NCBI GenBank assembly: GCA_029490685.1
Contig: CM055959.1
Span: 99,977,733-100,041,732 of the forward strand
Source: Schizonepeta tenuifolia
Taxonomy: Eukaryota; Streptophyta; Magnoliopsida; Lamiales; Lamiaceae
Length of the DNA: 64,000 nucleotides
Reading direction: 5' to 3'
Shown here in pieces: positions 45,378 to 56,900 of this stretch (the first letter of the stretch is position 1; each line of letters opens with the position of its first letter). The notes under the pieces were generated by a model. That model searched no databases and had not been told where the DNA came from. It saw nothing but the letters and a program-made list of their open reading frames with translations. The translations under genes were made by a program, and so were the position numbers.

Positions 45378-46922
45378 TTACTGTTTCTTCAAGAGCAACG
45401 GCCCGACGTTGTCTTCATTAGCCTTGTTGTGCTTCACGTGACCTCCGTCACACAATGGGAACGTCTTCGATCTCCAACACCTGCCCACATAAAAAATCTA
45501 TTGAATCATAAAACGTTCATACCATTTTCTCCAACTATTTAGATATAAGTCGGATAAATCTGATCACATAGCTCAAAGAATAATCTTTAGTGCTCGAGGC
45601 AAGATCTTCTTATTGCTTAGTCTATCATTAAACAACGAGTACGAGTGTAATTGGAGCATCCGTTGACAAAATGATCACCTGGAACTAAATTTTATTGAAC
45701 CATAATTGAGAATTAAAAGAACTAAATATGTATTTATAATTATGAACCCTAATTATGAAATACTAAATCATAATTATGAATTACTAAACCCTTATTACAA
45801 AATTAACCCTAAAGATTAAGGAAAATTAAGATTTAATCTTGTCAAATAATTTGATCACTATAATACTCTCTCCGTCCCGTTCAATTTGACTTGTAATTCT
45901 TTTAGGTGTGTTTCACTCAACTTGTCTTATTTCCTTTTTTCGACAAAAAAATTCAGCCTTATTTACCTAGCTAATTAAAGGGCACGGCAAAAAGCATTAT
46001 CTCATCTAAAAATCCATTATTTTATCATAAAAAATAAAATATACTATACAAAATACACTAAGGGCTCATTTGGTAGGTGTGATTAGGGTGTATAATATGT
46101 TTATGACACTATAATATGTTGTTTGGTACAAAGTATACGGGCCCTTACAAAATTCGGGCCCGTATGAATTATACTCATTTTTGTTTGATGTTACGTATAT
46201 CACCTCTGAGATGGTATATACAATAACGCAACCAATTATAACACAAAATTTATCATAATTATTATTTTTGCAGAGAATTTAATACTTCATACTACGAAAC
46301 TAAGTATTAATTTTTTATACCTATAAGACATCTGAGTCAAACATATCACATTTTATCCCATACTCCATAGCAAACGAGCCCTTATAAATACATCATTTAT
46401 ATCTATCCCCTTGTTTCAGTCTTCTTGCTGGAAAAAACTAAAACAAGTTTAACAAGACAGAGAGAGTAGTATTGTGAAGCCCCTTTTCATACTGAATAAT
46501 AATTAAACAGATTAAATAAATAAATAAAACTACAATTTCAGAACTCAATATACAAAATAAAAAATAAAAACTATACAAGAACACTATATTATATCCACTC
46601 TTCTAAACTGAATATTATAATGTCCCATCCCACCACATGACAAAATCTAAGGTGAAATGAAAATTACCTAAGAAATTAAACTAATCACATAATATCAATA
46701 AATTAATATAACTGTGAATGAAAATTACCTGCAGTAAGCAGTGACAGGCTTGTCGATCTCAGTAATAACCACCGAATCCACCACTTTCTCCTCCGCCTTA
46801 CGGATGTCCGGATTGATGGCCGCCGCCCTTACCGCCACCACCCGCCGCCGCGGCTTCGAGGCGGCGCTAGATGCCGGGGCATAAGAAATGCCGACATAAG
46901 CATTGCAGAAAAGGGACGCCAT
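45378..46922 (-). CDS. NEET-type CDGSH iron-sulfur domain protein
   Basis: Exons 46922-46729 and 45480-45378 join at AG|G to give 98 residues. The N-terminus MASLFCNAYVG is followed by an alanine/serine/arginine-rich stretch with PRRRVVAVRAAA, resembling a chloroplast transit peptide. The mature part INPDIRKAEEKVVDSVV leads to the iron-sulfur motif YCRCWRSKTFPLCDGGH and the end NVGPLLLKKQ. The three cysteines and the histidine that hold the [2Fe-2S] cluster are all present. The serine of the eponymous CDGSH is glycine here. The closest family I recall is plant NEET (At5g51720 type), a homodimer in plastids and mitochondria that can donate its cluster and affects iron and ROS homeostasis. The 1248-bp intron holds nested MITEs. 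A TATA-like TTATAAAA lies about 45 bases upstream of the start. Confidence 0.92.
45866..46466. mobile_element. Stowaway-like MITE, split by a second MITE
   Basis: The ends CTCTCTCCGTCCC and GACAGAGAGAG are inverted, and TA flanks both. The copy is interrupted by an independent element at 46061-46382, so the host element itself is only about 280 bp. It lies within the NEET intron. Confidence 0.75.
46061..46382. mobile_element. nested MITE, AGGGCTC-ended (322 bp)
   Basis: The ends AGGGCTCATTTG and CAAACGAGCCCT are inverted repeats, with TA on each side (46059-46060 and 46383-46384). The subterminal words GTATAATATG and CATATCACATTTTATCCCATAC are roughly inverted too. It is non-coding and inserted inside the Stowaway-like element. 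Confidence 0.8.
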
Positions 46923-46963
46923 GGATGAATTGATAGTGTTGGTTGTGTGGTTATTATGATTGT

Positions 46964-46971
46964 TTTATAAA
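46964..46971 (-). promoter_or_regulatory. TATA-like box of the NEET gene
   Basis: On the minus strand a TTTATAAAAC word lies about 45 bases upstream of the start codon, which would give a very short leader. This is inference from position and sequence only. Confidence 0.4.
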
Positions 46972-47191
46972 GTGAGTTAATATGAACTTGTGGCGGACAC
47001 ACGCTTCATTTCTAGGGTGCATGATCGAGTGGACCATGTTACATGTACCTATATTTTTCGTCGACGAGACGGGTCAAAGATTCGGAATATAATGTATATT
47101 TATAATTACTTAAAATTATAAATAATTTTAGATTCGAATTTTTGACTTCGTTTTACTGTGTATACACGTGATTTTCTAGTTTTTTTTTTTT

Positions 47192-47382
47192 GAGTAATGA
47201 TATTCGGTCACACTGTGGCCAGCCACACGTGTAAAAAAAAAAGTTGACTGTAAAAATGAAAATAATCACATTTCTCCATAAGGGTTTATGCTTCCTAATT
47301 CGGGGATATTTCCATTTTCAAAATCTATATTACCATTTTTAACTTGTGTGTTCGGCCACAGTGTGACCGAATATCATTATCC
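47192..47382. mobile_element. MITE with palindromic ends, family A, copy 2 (191 bp)
   Basis: The termini GAGTAATGATATTCGGTCAC and its partner ending GACCGAATATCATTATCC match copy 1 at 5450. The interior GTGTAAAAAAAAAAGTTGACTG and CTTCCTAATTCGGGGATATT also aligns with copy 1. The flanks are T runs (TTTTT on both sides), which fits but does not prove a 5-bp duplication. Confidence 0.8.
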
Positions 47383-48769
47383 TTTTTTTTCACGTATAAA
47401 ATTATAATATAATTAGCTTTGAAATTTGTAAAAAAATTGCGACTTCATAGATATTATTTACTTCTATGAAGTTTAAGAAGATAAAACGATGAAAATTTTG
47501 TTCATATTTTTATTTCCCTCAAATTAACTCGAGAAATTGATACTTGGATTTAAAAAGAATATTCTTTTAGTTATATGTATTCTAACATTTATTTATTTAA
47601 CGGAGGATGAAAGGGAGGAAATTGATGTTCTGATATTTATAATTTGTCTAGGGCCCTATCATATTATTATGTCTATGGAAATGCGATACTTCGAAATATA
47701 ATTTTTAGCCCAAATAAAATTTTAATTGCGACATGATTATTTACTCCATAATTACTCAATTATTTATAATTACTTCATTGTAAATGCATTCATTGCTACA
47801 TTCAATTATTTAGATGAATACAAATTATGTTATTATCAATTCTTGCCTATGTATGTTGTATGTAGGACTTAACCATACAATTTGAATGCATAATTTTTTT
47901 CATTCTTTATTTTTTCAATTTTTACTTTTATCAATGCTGTGATATGAAATGTGCAAATGTGCAACATATTTTAAATGTACATGCACACATTACAGTTTAA
48001 TTTAGTTACATCACAAATTGATAGTATTACAAATATTAATATATAAATCAATACTATTATAATAGTAGCAAACTAATATAAACTAGACACAAACCTATAT
48101 AAAACGGGAATACAATTCGTACTTTAATGGAATTTGAATTATAGACCTCTTAATTGACTTTAAACTACAATTAAGACTGTGGGTTTCTTTAGGATTTTGC
48201 ATCAAAATTCAAAATTCAAGAAAAATGAAGTTTTGCGGTAATAACAAGCCAAAACTCTTTGCAAATTGCAATGAATCCTCTTGTTAAGTACCATTATTCA
48301 TCTCCCTCAATAAAGAACAAATGCCCTTTTATCGTTGATGTCCGATGTAACAAGAAAAAAAAGTCAAAAACTAGAGTATGACCAACTGCACCGTGCAATT
48401 AATCATTAAGATATTTAATTTAATTGATGTTACTTAATTTTGTTTAGAATTTATTCATTTTAACTAAAATTCAAAACTAAAATTATAATACTAGATAAGA
48501 TGGACGATACCAATCCTAAATACCAACCGTACGGTGCAAGCTATCGCACCATATACTCCATCAAAACAGAGAAAGAGAACCCTTTTTTAATCAACACAAG
48601 AGATTGGCTCTGTTTCTTAATTGACATTTGTTTCTATACAACCGTTGTATAGGCCTCTCCTCACCCAATCAATTTTATTTTGGTATATTCCTAAAAAATA
48701 TTACACCGTTTCTTCTCAAAATTTACACTCTTTATTTTTGTACATAATCTTACTATCTAGATAAAGACA
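47383..48769. other. AT-rich intergenic stretch
   Basis: No ORF, delimited element or RNA gene was seen. Confidence 0.4.
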
Positions 48770-49205
48770 CGGGTGAGACCGATCTCATGCATGAGACAGT
48801 TGAGTGAGGCACGTGCACAACACGCGTTAGCTGTCCAAGCTCGGCGCGTATTGTTCATGGCCCATTTTTTTTTTTTTTTGCTTTTTCAGATTTTTTTTTA
48901 ATTTTAGGATTTTTTTTTAAATCAACCCCATTAGGATTTATTGATTTCAGTTAGGATTTAAATATTCACTTCCCTTAGAATTTATTACTTCTCAATTAAG
49001 ATTTATTAATCTTCATAGGATTTATTAATCCCAAATAATATTTAATTAATTCAATCATCTCAGATTTTATTAATCCCCAATTGGAATTTATTTTTATTTT
49101 TTTATACAAATTAAATTGATGGGGTTGATTTTAGAAAGAAAATCTGAAAAAAGGTTGGTCAATAGATTTGACCCGATCAAATCAAATCAGGGTTCAGACC
49201 CTCAA
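48770..49205. repeat. TAGGATTTATTA minisatellite with GC-rich edge
   Basis: From 48920 to 49110 the word TTAGGATTTATTA and variants (AGAATTTATTA, AAGATTTATTAAT, CAGATTTTATTAATCCC) recur about every 22-28 bases. The left edge (48770-48860) has GATCTCATGCATGAGAC and CACGTGCACAACACGCG words. The right edge has TTGACCCGATCAAATC, resembling the edge of the dispersed repeat at 11540. It may be a diverged relative of that repeat. Confidence 0.45.
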
Positions 49206-49599
49206 AGTACAATTATATTTACAATAAATGTTACAATTATTAAGCACTTGGATGTTCCTTAGAAAACTTATTTCCTCCACCTCTTAATTTTAAATATCTG
49301 TATTTCAACATTAGAAAATAAAAAGAAATAGAGAGAAGTGAGTAAGTAGCTATAACAAAAATTACACGTGAGAAGAAATAACATGAATGTCATTGCCTAA
49401 AACTTTAGCTTATTTCGTCTACAAAGATAAAACAAAAAAATGACAACTACAACAACAACAATAGCTCGTTTAAAATCAAGTAACCAAATAATTTGATTTA
49501 AAATGGTCTAAATTAAATAATACACTGTACACATTACAACTATTATGCTCGTCAAACTCCACTTTGATGAGAGCTCGTATCTTTGTTACCTATGGCAAA

Positions 49600-49860
49600 A
49601 CATGAGTAATTTGGAATGGAATTGTGTACCCTTTGGCATCACAAGGTATTCCAAAATCGTCTAGTTCGAGTGTTTGTCAAACGTCATCCAATACTATGAG
49701 AGTTTTCATTGTGCCACATAATCTGTCATACAATCTACCTAGCGTAAATTCCAATGGGTCATACAAACCTAATAATCCACCAATCTCATCCATAATTCTT
49801 GATATGACGGCTTGTTGGCTAATGATGTTTATGGCCAACATTATGCATTCGTTTGTCTCG
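49600..49860 (-). pseudogene. NB-ARC (NLR resistance gene) fragment, broken
   Basis: The minus strand decodes to an uninterrupted block: VISRIMDEIGGLLGLYD, then FTLGRLYDRLCGTMKTLIVLDDV. A TGA follows where NLR proteins have the kinase-2 tryptophan, then QTLELDDFGIPCDAKGYTIPF. The order I.DEI...LGL, R...L..RL, (I/L)IVLDDV[W], L.L...GIP is that of the NB-ARC domain of CC-type plant NLRs between the P-loop and the RNBS-B region. No P-loop, LRR or coiled-coil sequence is visible nearby, so this is an isolated relic. It is recognised from pattern memory. Confidence 0.6.
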
Positions 49861-50567
49861 GTATGTTGACGTGTAATGTTTAAATTATAGTCTGGGAAGT
49901 GTTTTCAACTCAACATTTGCACATTATTCATGATTCTCTTCATATTTCTAATGTCTTCAAATGTTCCATTCATTTCGGAAAGTATGATAAATAGTAATGA
50001 GTAAAATTATATTTGTCCCGATAATGTTTACAATTCTAGTCTAGTACATATGATGGAGTTTGAAAATATGGTTATTAAAGTTATATGAATTTTTTTATAA
50101 TGAATCACTTTCCTTTCGTATAAATAAATTAATTTAACTTTAGACATCTGCAATGTGACCGGTGAATTTAAAAAAATATATTATGATTCATATTGGAAAG
50201 TAAAGATATGATTCCTCTAGCTTTTATTGATATATGTGTTGCGTTGAATTTTGGTGAATTATGTAATTTTTCATGCTTTGGATTGTTAGTGGATGGTTGG
50301 ATACTTGGTATTAGAAAGATTAATGTTGGTGGAAACAATATTCATCAAGGTAGGTGTATCATCAAGAAGTTACATATATGGAAGAGTTTTGATACTGCAA
50401 ACTTGATTATAGATGTTGTGATGAAGTTTGAAAATATGTATCATGTGATTTCTTCATAGATTTTCTCTGTTAGTGTGTGTGTGATCTCTTGATTTTTGAT
50501 AGAAACTCATGTTCAAAATATGATCAACGGGATGAAGGATTGTCTAAAGTTGAGAATTATGTCTAAA

Positions 50568-50672
50568 GACAATTACATAGACAAAATTCTAAAGTTGAGA
50601 GTGATACCGGGACACGATCCAAGGAGATCGATGTATTTATAAAGATGTCTCGCAATGTAAAAAGGAATATCC
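50568..50672 (+). repeat. direct repeat, left copy (about 105 bp)
   Basis: It contains GATACCGGGACACGATCCAA, GGAGATCGATGT and CAATGTAAAAAGGAATATC. A copy with only scattered mismatches lies at 51692-51796. The pair brackets about 1.0 kb that includes a decayed RNase H-like ORF. Confidence 0.85.
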
Positions 50673-51010
50673 AATGGTATTAAAACAAAATCATATCTAA
50701 TTTTACCTTGAAAAATATAATTAATATGTGATTTGATTTTTGCTAGTGTGTTTTCTCCATTTTCATTAATTTATTTGTTTTTGTGCAATTAATTCCAGGA
50801 TGTTCGGGTACTCTATCTACTAGGATGGATAGATTGGTGTTGGATCGCCAACTCCATCTCCACCATCATCTTCTTTTGCCTCGTCGCTGTCAATGAGGCC
50901 TAGTTCGGAGATCCGGTCGCATCCTTTGATGATGCGATGTTACAGGATGCCGACCTCATCGGCATAGCAGTGAGTTCGATGCCACCTAGAGGGGAGATAT
51001 CGACAGTTGG

Positions 51011-51575
51011 ATGGTGTCAGCGCTTGTGTTTAACCCCGAGGGCACTTTCATAGTGGCTAGTATCAGATCCGCCACCGCAGACTCCGCTGATGCTGAACAA
51101 ACTGCGTATAAGAAGATGCAAGACACGGTTTTTGGAGTGAAGCTGGGGCTGGAAAAATGCCCCGAGGCGCAGATGGCCCGAATCACTACGGACAACGAGT
51201 TCAACTTTAAATGCTTTAAGGCATTTAAAAACTTAGATTTCAAGAAGATAGTGAAAAAATAATAAACTGCACAAAAAAGGATTCTACAATGATTGTTTGC
51301 AACTCATCTTAGAGTTGCAACAAATGCTGAAAGGAAAGAGAGTGATTGTCTGCCACGTCAAATGGCTAAATAAAGCAGCACATGACCTTGCGAGATCGGC
51401 GACAAGCGTTGATGACAACTACAAGTTCGGCATAATCCCCATCAGGAGGGTGGGCCACAATCACACAGATGCTTTGTTTGTTACCGGAAATGACCAAGAA
51501 AGTGGCCTGAGTAGGATGAAAGATATGCATCCAATGCTTCATGCTTCAACGAGTTTCTGTCAAGAAATCACATAA
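51011..51575 (+). pseudogene. RNase H-like domain remnant (retroelement type)
   Basis: The first frame gives LVFNPEGTFIVASIRSATA, DAEQTAYKKMQ and ARITTDNEFNFKC, ending in stops at about 51260. A shifted frame continues LILELQQMLKGK, then VIVCHVKWLNKAAHDLARSA. The order (G.....A......AE..A; .tD......; .H+.R..N.AAH.LA+.A) is that of the RNase H (RVT_3) domain found at the end of LINE ORFs and in their domesticated relatives. At least one frame change breaks it. Confidence 0.45.
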
Positions 51576-51691
51576 TAAATTAACAAATAAAATCTATCAA
51601 AATATCATTAAAAATCATATATTAAATTTTCAAAAGACAATCACAAAGACAGAATTCTGAAGTTAAAGATTCTAAAGTTAAATTAATTCAA

Positions 51692-51796
51692 AACAATCAC
51701 ATAGACAGAATTCTAAAGTTGAGAGTGATACCGGGACACGATCCAAGGAGATCGATGTCTCTATGAAGATGCCTCACAATGTAAAGAGGAATATCA
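51692..51796 (+). repeat. direct repeat, right copy (about 105 bp)
   Basis: This is the partner of 50568-50672, with the same GATACCGGGACACGATCCAA core. A partial third copy of the first bases (GACAGAATTCTGAAGTTAAAG) lies at about 51648. These could be short LTR-like ends or a segmental duplication. Confidence 0.85.
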
Positions 51797-52009
51797 TCCT
51801 CAATTCCTGCACATCACCTCGTCTATCAAGAGAAAACTTCAAACATCCCATATTACCAACACCATAGAATTCATCTTTGCTGATGAAAACACTGAGAGGT
51901 TAACTAAAAATCCAACTAACCTGATTAGGCCCATAACACTTTTGTACCGGACCATATAGAGATTGATGCTGCCCAGAAGCTATTTGCGAAGTGGGTGCTT
52001 GCAAGAGAG

Positions 52010-52725
52010 CTTTTTGAACCTTCCAAACATGCTTGTAAACGAATCGAATCGAAGCGAAGCGAATAGTGGTGTATTCGATTTGGATTCGTGACATTATTTT
52101 CATATTTGAATAGGTATTTTTCGAATCGATTTCGAATATATTTTTTTTTATTTGATTCAGAATGATATCCGCATATTCGGTTCATTAGTTTATTATAAAT
52201 ATACTATTCGAATATTCAATACAAACTTTTATAATTTTTTTACATTATTCGATTCGCAATTTTGAAGGAAATTTTCCTAAATAATATTTCACTTAAGAAA
52301 CAATTAAACACTAAATTCAATAATAAATGTTATATCCAATACACTTGCCAAATAAACACCAACAATATATAGGTTTCACTTTTTGAGAAATAGATTATTA
52401 TATTTATTTTATTTTAGCTTTTAGTTTAATTTTAACATGTATATATATATATATATATGATCTATCAAATCAACTCGTCGTCAAGACTTGAATAGTATAA
52501 CATAGGAAGTTCTTTTATCCATACCGAATCCAAATTTTGATTCCTAACTTAATTACTCCAAAATTTTCTTTATTTATCATCCGTTTCCTTGTTTTTTCTA
52601 TAATCCACCTTGTGTCTTCCTTGGACAGTCTTCTGATGAAGGAATCAGATTGCCTTTCCACTTCAATTAATTACATAGTTCCAAACCTAACAAACAATAA
52701 AAGCGAGGTGGAAAAACAGGAAAGA

Positions 52726-52758
<33 letters not shown>

Positions 52759-52930
52759 TTATATATGTGTACCGAATCGAATATCATGATTTTGAATTCG
52801 TATTCATTAACTAACCGAATAAAAAAAAAAGTATTCGAATGTGAATTCGAATCATAAATTTTCGAATTTGTATATCAAAAATCCAAATCGAATACCGAAC
52901 TGAGCCAAAATTATTCGATTTATATACAAC
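52010..52930. repeat. TTCGAAT-rich element with two TA microsatellites
   Basis: Clusters of GAATCGAAT/ATTCGATT words occur at 52030-52210 and 52765-52925, in opposite overall sense. They flank about 550 bases with (TA)n tracts at 52440-52459 and 52727-52754. The ends GCTTGTAAACGAATCGAATCG and ATTATTCGATTTATATACAACC are loosely inverted. This suggests a hAT-like non-autonomous element, but the termini and target duplication are not proven. Confidence 0.4.
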
Positions 52931-53209
52931 CCTTTTGTATACTATACACCCATTTTTTGTTTTTAGTGTATTTTGTCTTTTAATGTGTTATCTTTAGTGT
53001 TTTTTTCCTTTTTTTTTAAATTTTCCAACTTTTTTATTCCTTTTTTTTGTTTTTTTAGTTTCCAGGTTCTTTTTCTTTTTTTTCAGATTTTTTTTTCTTT
53101 TTTGTCTGTTATCATTTTTCCCCTTTTTTAAATTTTCCAGATTTTTTTTCTTTTTTTATTTTTCAGTTTTTTTTTTTTTTAGTTTCCAATTTGTTTTCTC
53201 GCATGTTTT

Positions 53210-53440
53210 TTTTGTTTGCCTCTTCGTTTTTTGTTTGCCACTTCTTCTTTGGTCAAAATTCTAGCAAGGGAAGCCGAAGGCCTCGGAGCGAGCCGAAGAA
53301 ATCTAAATTGTTGCCCGACGATTATCCTTATATTGGTAATCGGAGCGAAGGTGGAGACGCAAAATAAATTCTGGAAATTAAAAAAAATAATAATATATGG
53401 ACGCGTGCATCACACACGCCGCGTGTGGAGGCGCACGCGC
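53210..53440. repeat. dispersed repeat, copy 3 (inverted, GAGCGAGCCGAA core)
   Basis: The core CTCTTCGTTTTTTGTTTGCC, TTCTTTGGTCAAAATTCTAG, CGGAGCGAGCCGAAGAAA and GATTATCCTTATATTGGTAA is the reverse complement of the 5030 and 11605 copies. It is followed by a GC-rich ACGCGTGCATCACACACGCC arm. A long T-rich tract (52975-53215) precedes it. Confidence 0.65.
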
Positions 53441-53958
53441 GCAGTTGTATAGTATGTAACCATTGGACCAGAACACACCTCTTGTTGATGAAACCTTTGC
53501 ATCACCATATTTGGTGAAAATGTTACACTACACGCAGACAAAATTGAATACTATACATCTAGTTAAGGAGAGTTTGGGATAGCAATTATTTGTCAAAAGG
53601 TGAAGCAAAGGGCACTTTGTTGAGCTATTATTTCCCTTATACATACAGCAATGATATATTTTTTATTTTTCTTCCGTATTTTTGTTTTGAATAAAATAGA
53701 ATTCATAATTTTATAAGATGTTTTTATTGAAAAATAGAAATAATCAAAGGCTAGCATAAACTTATAAAAAACCCAAATTAAATTGACAATGCAACAACTA
53801 TAAAAAACTACTATAATACATTCGCGCCATATATCAAATAAGAAACAAATCCATTTAAAGTCATTTTCCCTTTCTCCTCACGTTTCAACCCCCGCCCCTC
53901 AACATAGGAAAGATTTGTCGAACTTCAAATTTCTGCTGAAAATTCAGTTTTCAGGGAA

Positions 53959-56900
53959 ATGGTGAAAATGAAGAATTGTGGAATTCTAATTATTGTTTCG
54001 GTAATCGTCGTTTTCTGCGCGAAATCAAGTGATTCGGCTAGATCGGAGCAGGAAATTAGGGATAAATTCTACGGCGATCTGGTTAATACGACGGCGACGG
54101 AGAATGGCGACGGCACTATCGCGAAGATGTTTGATCGTGTGCTGGAGAAAGAGTTTTCAGAGAATGATCAACCTCAAGGCTAGTTCATTACTTTTATGCA
54201 ACTTAATCACCTTTCTTTTGGCGTTCGTTGTTGTAGGATTTTGGTCGAAGTTGCTATTTTACAGAGAATATTTTGGGTTGAACACGTTCGAATTTCATTC
54301 GAAGATATTTTGCTTTCTGAATAAATTTAGAGGAATATTGCTAATTATGTTGGTATAAGTAAAATGGAAGAAGCATGTACTTCTTAATTTTGAGATTTAG
54401 TGATTAGAGAAGAAGAAGAAGAAGCGAGTAAAATATCAAGCGATAGCTACCTCCTTTAGTTTTAGTAATGAACTTACGCATGGTTATTTATGGATGAATT
54501 TGGAATAATGGATTTGAGATTTGTTACAAACAAAAGGTGCATAAATTTGATATACTGATGTTCAGTATATCAAACCCTTGGTACAACATTGAAATGAATA
54601 CATTTGAAGAGATCTTGAACATGGTTGTAGAGTGGTTATTCTGACTGGTAAAACATCATGCCAATAACGTGGTTTATCTTTTGTTGTTCAATTTAGAAGC
54701 TCCACCTAAAGAACCTTTGCTTGCTACTAATTCTAGCACATACTTTATTTTTCCTTAGATCTCTTCTTAGTATTATCAATCATATGGATGTGTGCAGTTC
54801 ATACCGTTCAGTTTTAACTTTTAAGTATCAAGTAAGTATAGGAAGTAAATTAATTAAGTGAAACAGATAAAGATTCTATAATTCTATTTCACATAATTAA
54901 GCGAGATCCTTGGAGATACATATGGGCAACACGTTTTGGGTTTGTTCACAGAAAAGATTCTCTTAAAGAAACCAGCCTATCTTTGGTATAGAGGTTACGT
55001 GTAGGTTGGGACAAAGACATACACCATTGCCTTCTCAGCTAGCAGCTCAGCCGGCTAATTAACCAATCAGTTTCCTTGACCGCACTTCCTTTTTTTTTTC
55101 GATTGCACTATTGAATGTTCCACTGTTCCATCTGTACATATAGACTGCTATTTAAACATGTTCTCTAGCTCATGTGGAGAGATACATATCCTTCTCTGGT
55201 AACTTTGTTTGAATTTCTGGGAACATAGAGCCAAAACAGTAAATTGTGAGTTTTCCTGCAAAATTCAATAATCCTCCTTTTGTTCTGTGTGTGTTTGTAA
55301 TAAAACACTGTAGGAACTTCTTAATAGGGGAGATTTAATGATTAATATAAGGTAGGGTGCTGATATTATATTTTTCTCTCCTTTTTCCATTAAAATTCTA
55401 GTCCATCATAAGTCATAACTGTGCTTTCGTTTTCTTCTCATCTTCCTAAAGGTTCTGGGGAAAGCAGTTTCAACAGCAGTGTGGCAGACCAGCAGGTATA
55501 TTTGTCTGTTCTATTGAGTTGCATCCACATCCACATCCACATCCACATCCACTCCATTTACCAACTAACTCTACTCATAAGTCAAAGCTATATGGAATCT
55601 CAGTCAGTCAGTTGTCTTATAGTTATTTAAAATCACAATAGTAAATCTCTTTAGCCACCATTTTTTCTCAGTTAACGATAGTAATGGAGGCAGTAACTCT
55701 TTTAACCGGTATAATTGAATACACCTGATTTCTTCATCTTGTTTGCTATTTCTGCTTAGTGATTTCTATTCATCTGTTGAATTGACGGTGATGTTTTAAT
55801 GGTAATTTGTTGTAATGTGCTTGATGAAGTTAATGTTTTCCGCCATAGATTTCTTGGTATGTCTCCTTGTTGATCCCAACAACTAAAGGGTGCTAATTTT
55901 CACCTACTTTCTGTGGGTTGAATGTTTGTCCTCTCATAACTAATTATAGTCAGCACTCATTTTCTTCCATGATCTTTCTCTGGATTCACTTTCTAAAACA
56001 AGGTTCTACAATATATGACAGGCTGAATTGGAGACCGTTGCTAAAATCACCCATGAGAAGATAAAGAAAAACGACAGTAACGAGGCTAAGTAATGGACTG
56101 ATGATTAATTTTCCTGCCAAGTAAATTGTTATGCTTTCGAATTACCAGAATTTAACTGTACCTTTTACACTCTTTCAACAGTGGTACCAAACCTTTTCAA
56201 TTTCAAGATGTCTTTTCTCTTGAAAATGAAGATTCTAATGACATGGCAACTATAATAGACAGAAAGGTGAGACCTCTCTTCTCAAACAAAGGGAATTGCA
56301 GCTGATTCTCAGAGAAGTTTCTATTTTCTGACCAGCTGTTCCTGACTAAGTTTTCGAATTTTAGGATAATGTGTTTGTGATGTCAAATATGAAATCAAAA
56401 TATCCAGTGCTTCAAGTAGATTTCAGGTAAGCTTTTATTTTTATGAAACTTTATTTATTGATTCAAATTGTGCTTTTCTTTTGTCCAGCCATTATTGGCA
56501 ACAATTTCATGAAATTGATTTTTAAATTTTTTTGTGCTTTCTAAATTTATTTTGTCCAACTTGAGCAGATAATGATAGTCTAGTATCTTGAAATGTTGAA
56601 TTTTGTAGGCTAATCTCAGATTTGGTGGTTGTGATAGTCTCTGCTGCCATTGGTGGAATAGTCTTTTCCTGTTTAGGCCAACCGGTCTGTACTTGCTGAT
56701 TGTTGCACTCTTCATCCCTGTGTGATCTTGTTTCCTTGCTTTTGACTGATACGTCTCAAGACTTATGTCTCCAAAAGAGTCGAGCACTCCTATTAATTGG
56801 CTATTTGTTTTAGGTTATTGTTGGCTATCTTCTTGCTGGATCAATTATTGGACCTGGTGGTCTGAAATTTATAAGTGAGATGGTTCAGGTGTGTTCTCCT

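Noticed and set aside
50193..50459. 88-codon ORF
   Set aside because: The composition is AT-rich, no motif or intron partner is seen, and it is probably chance.
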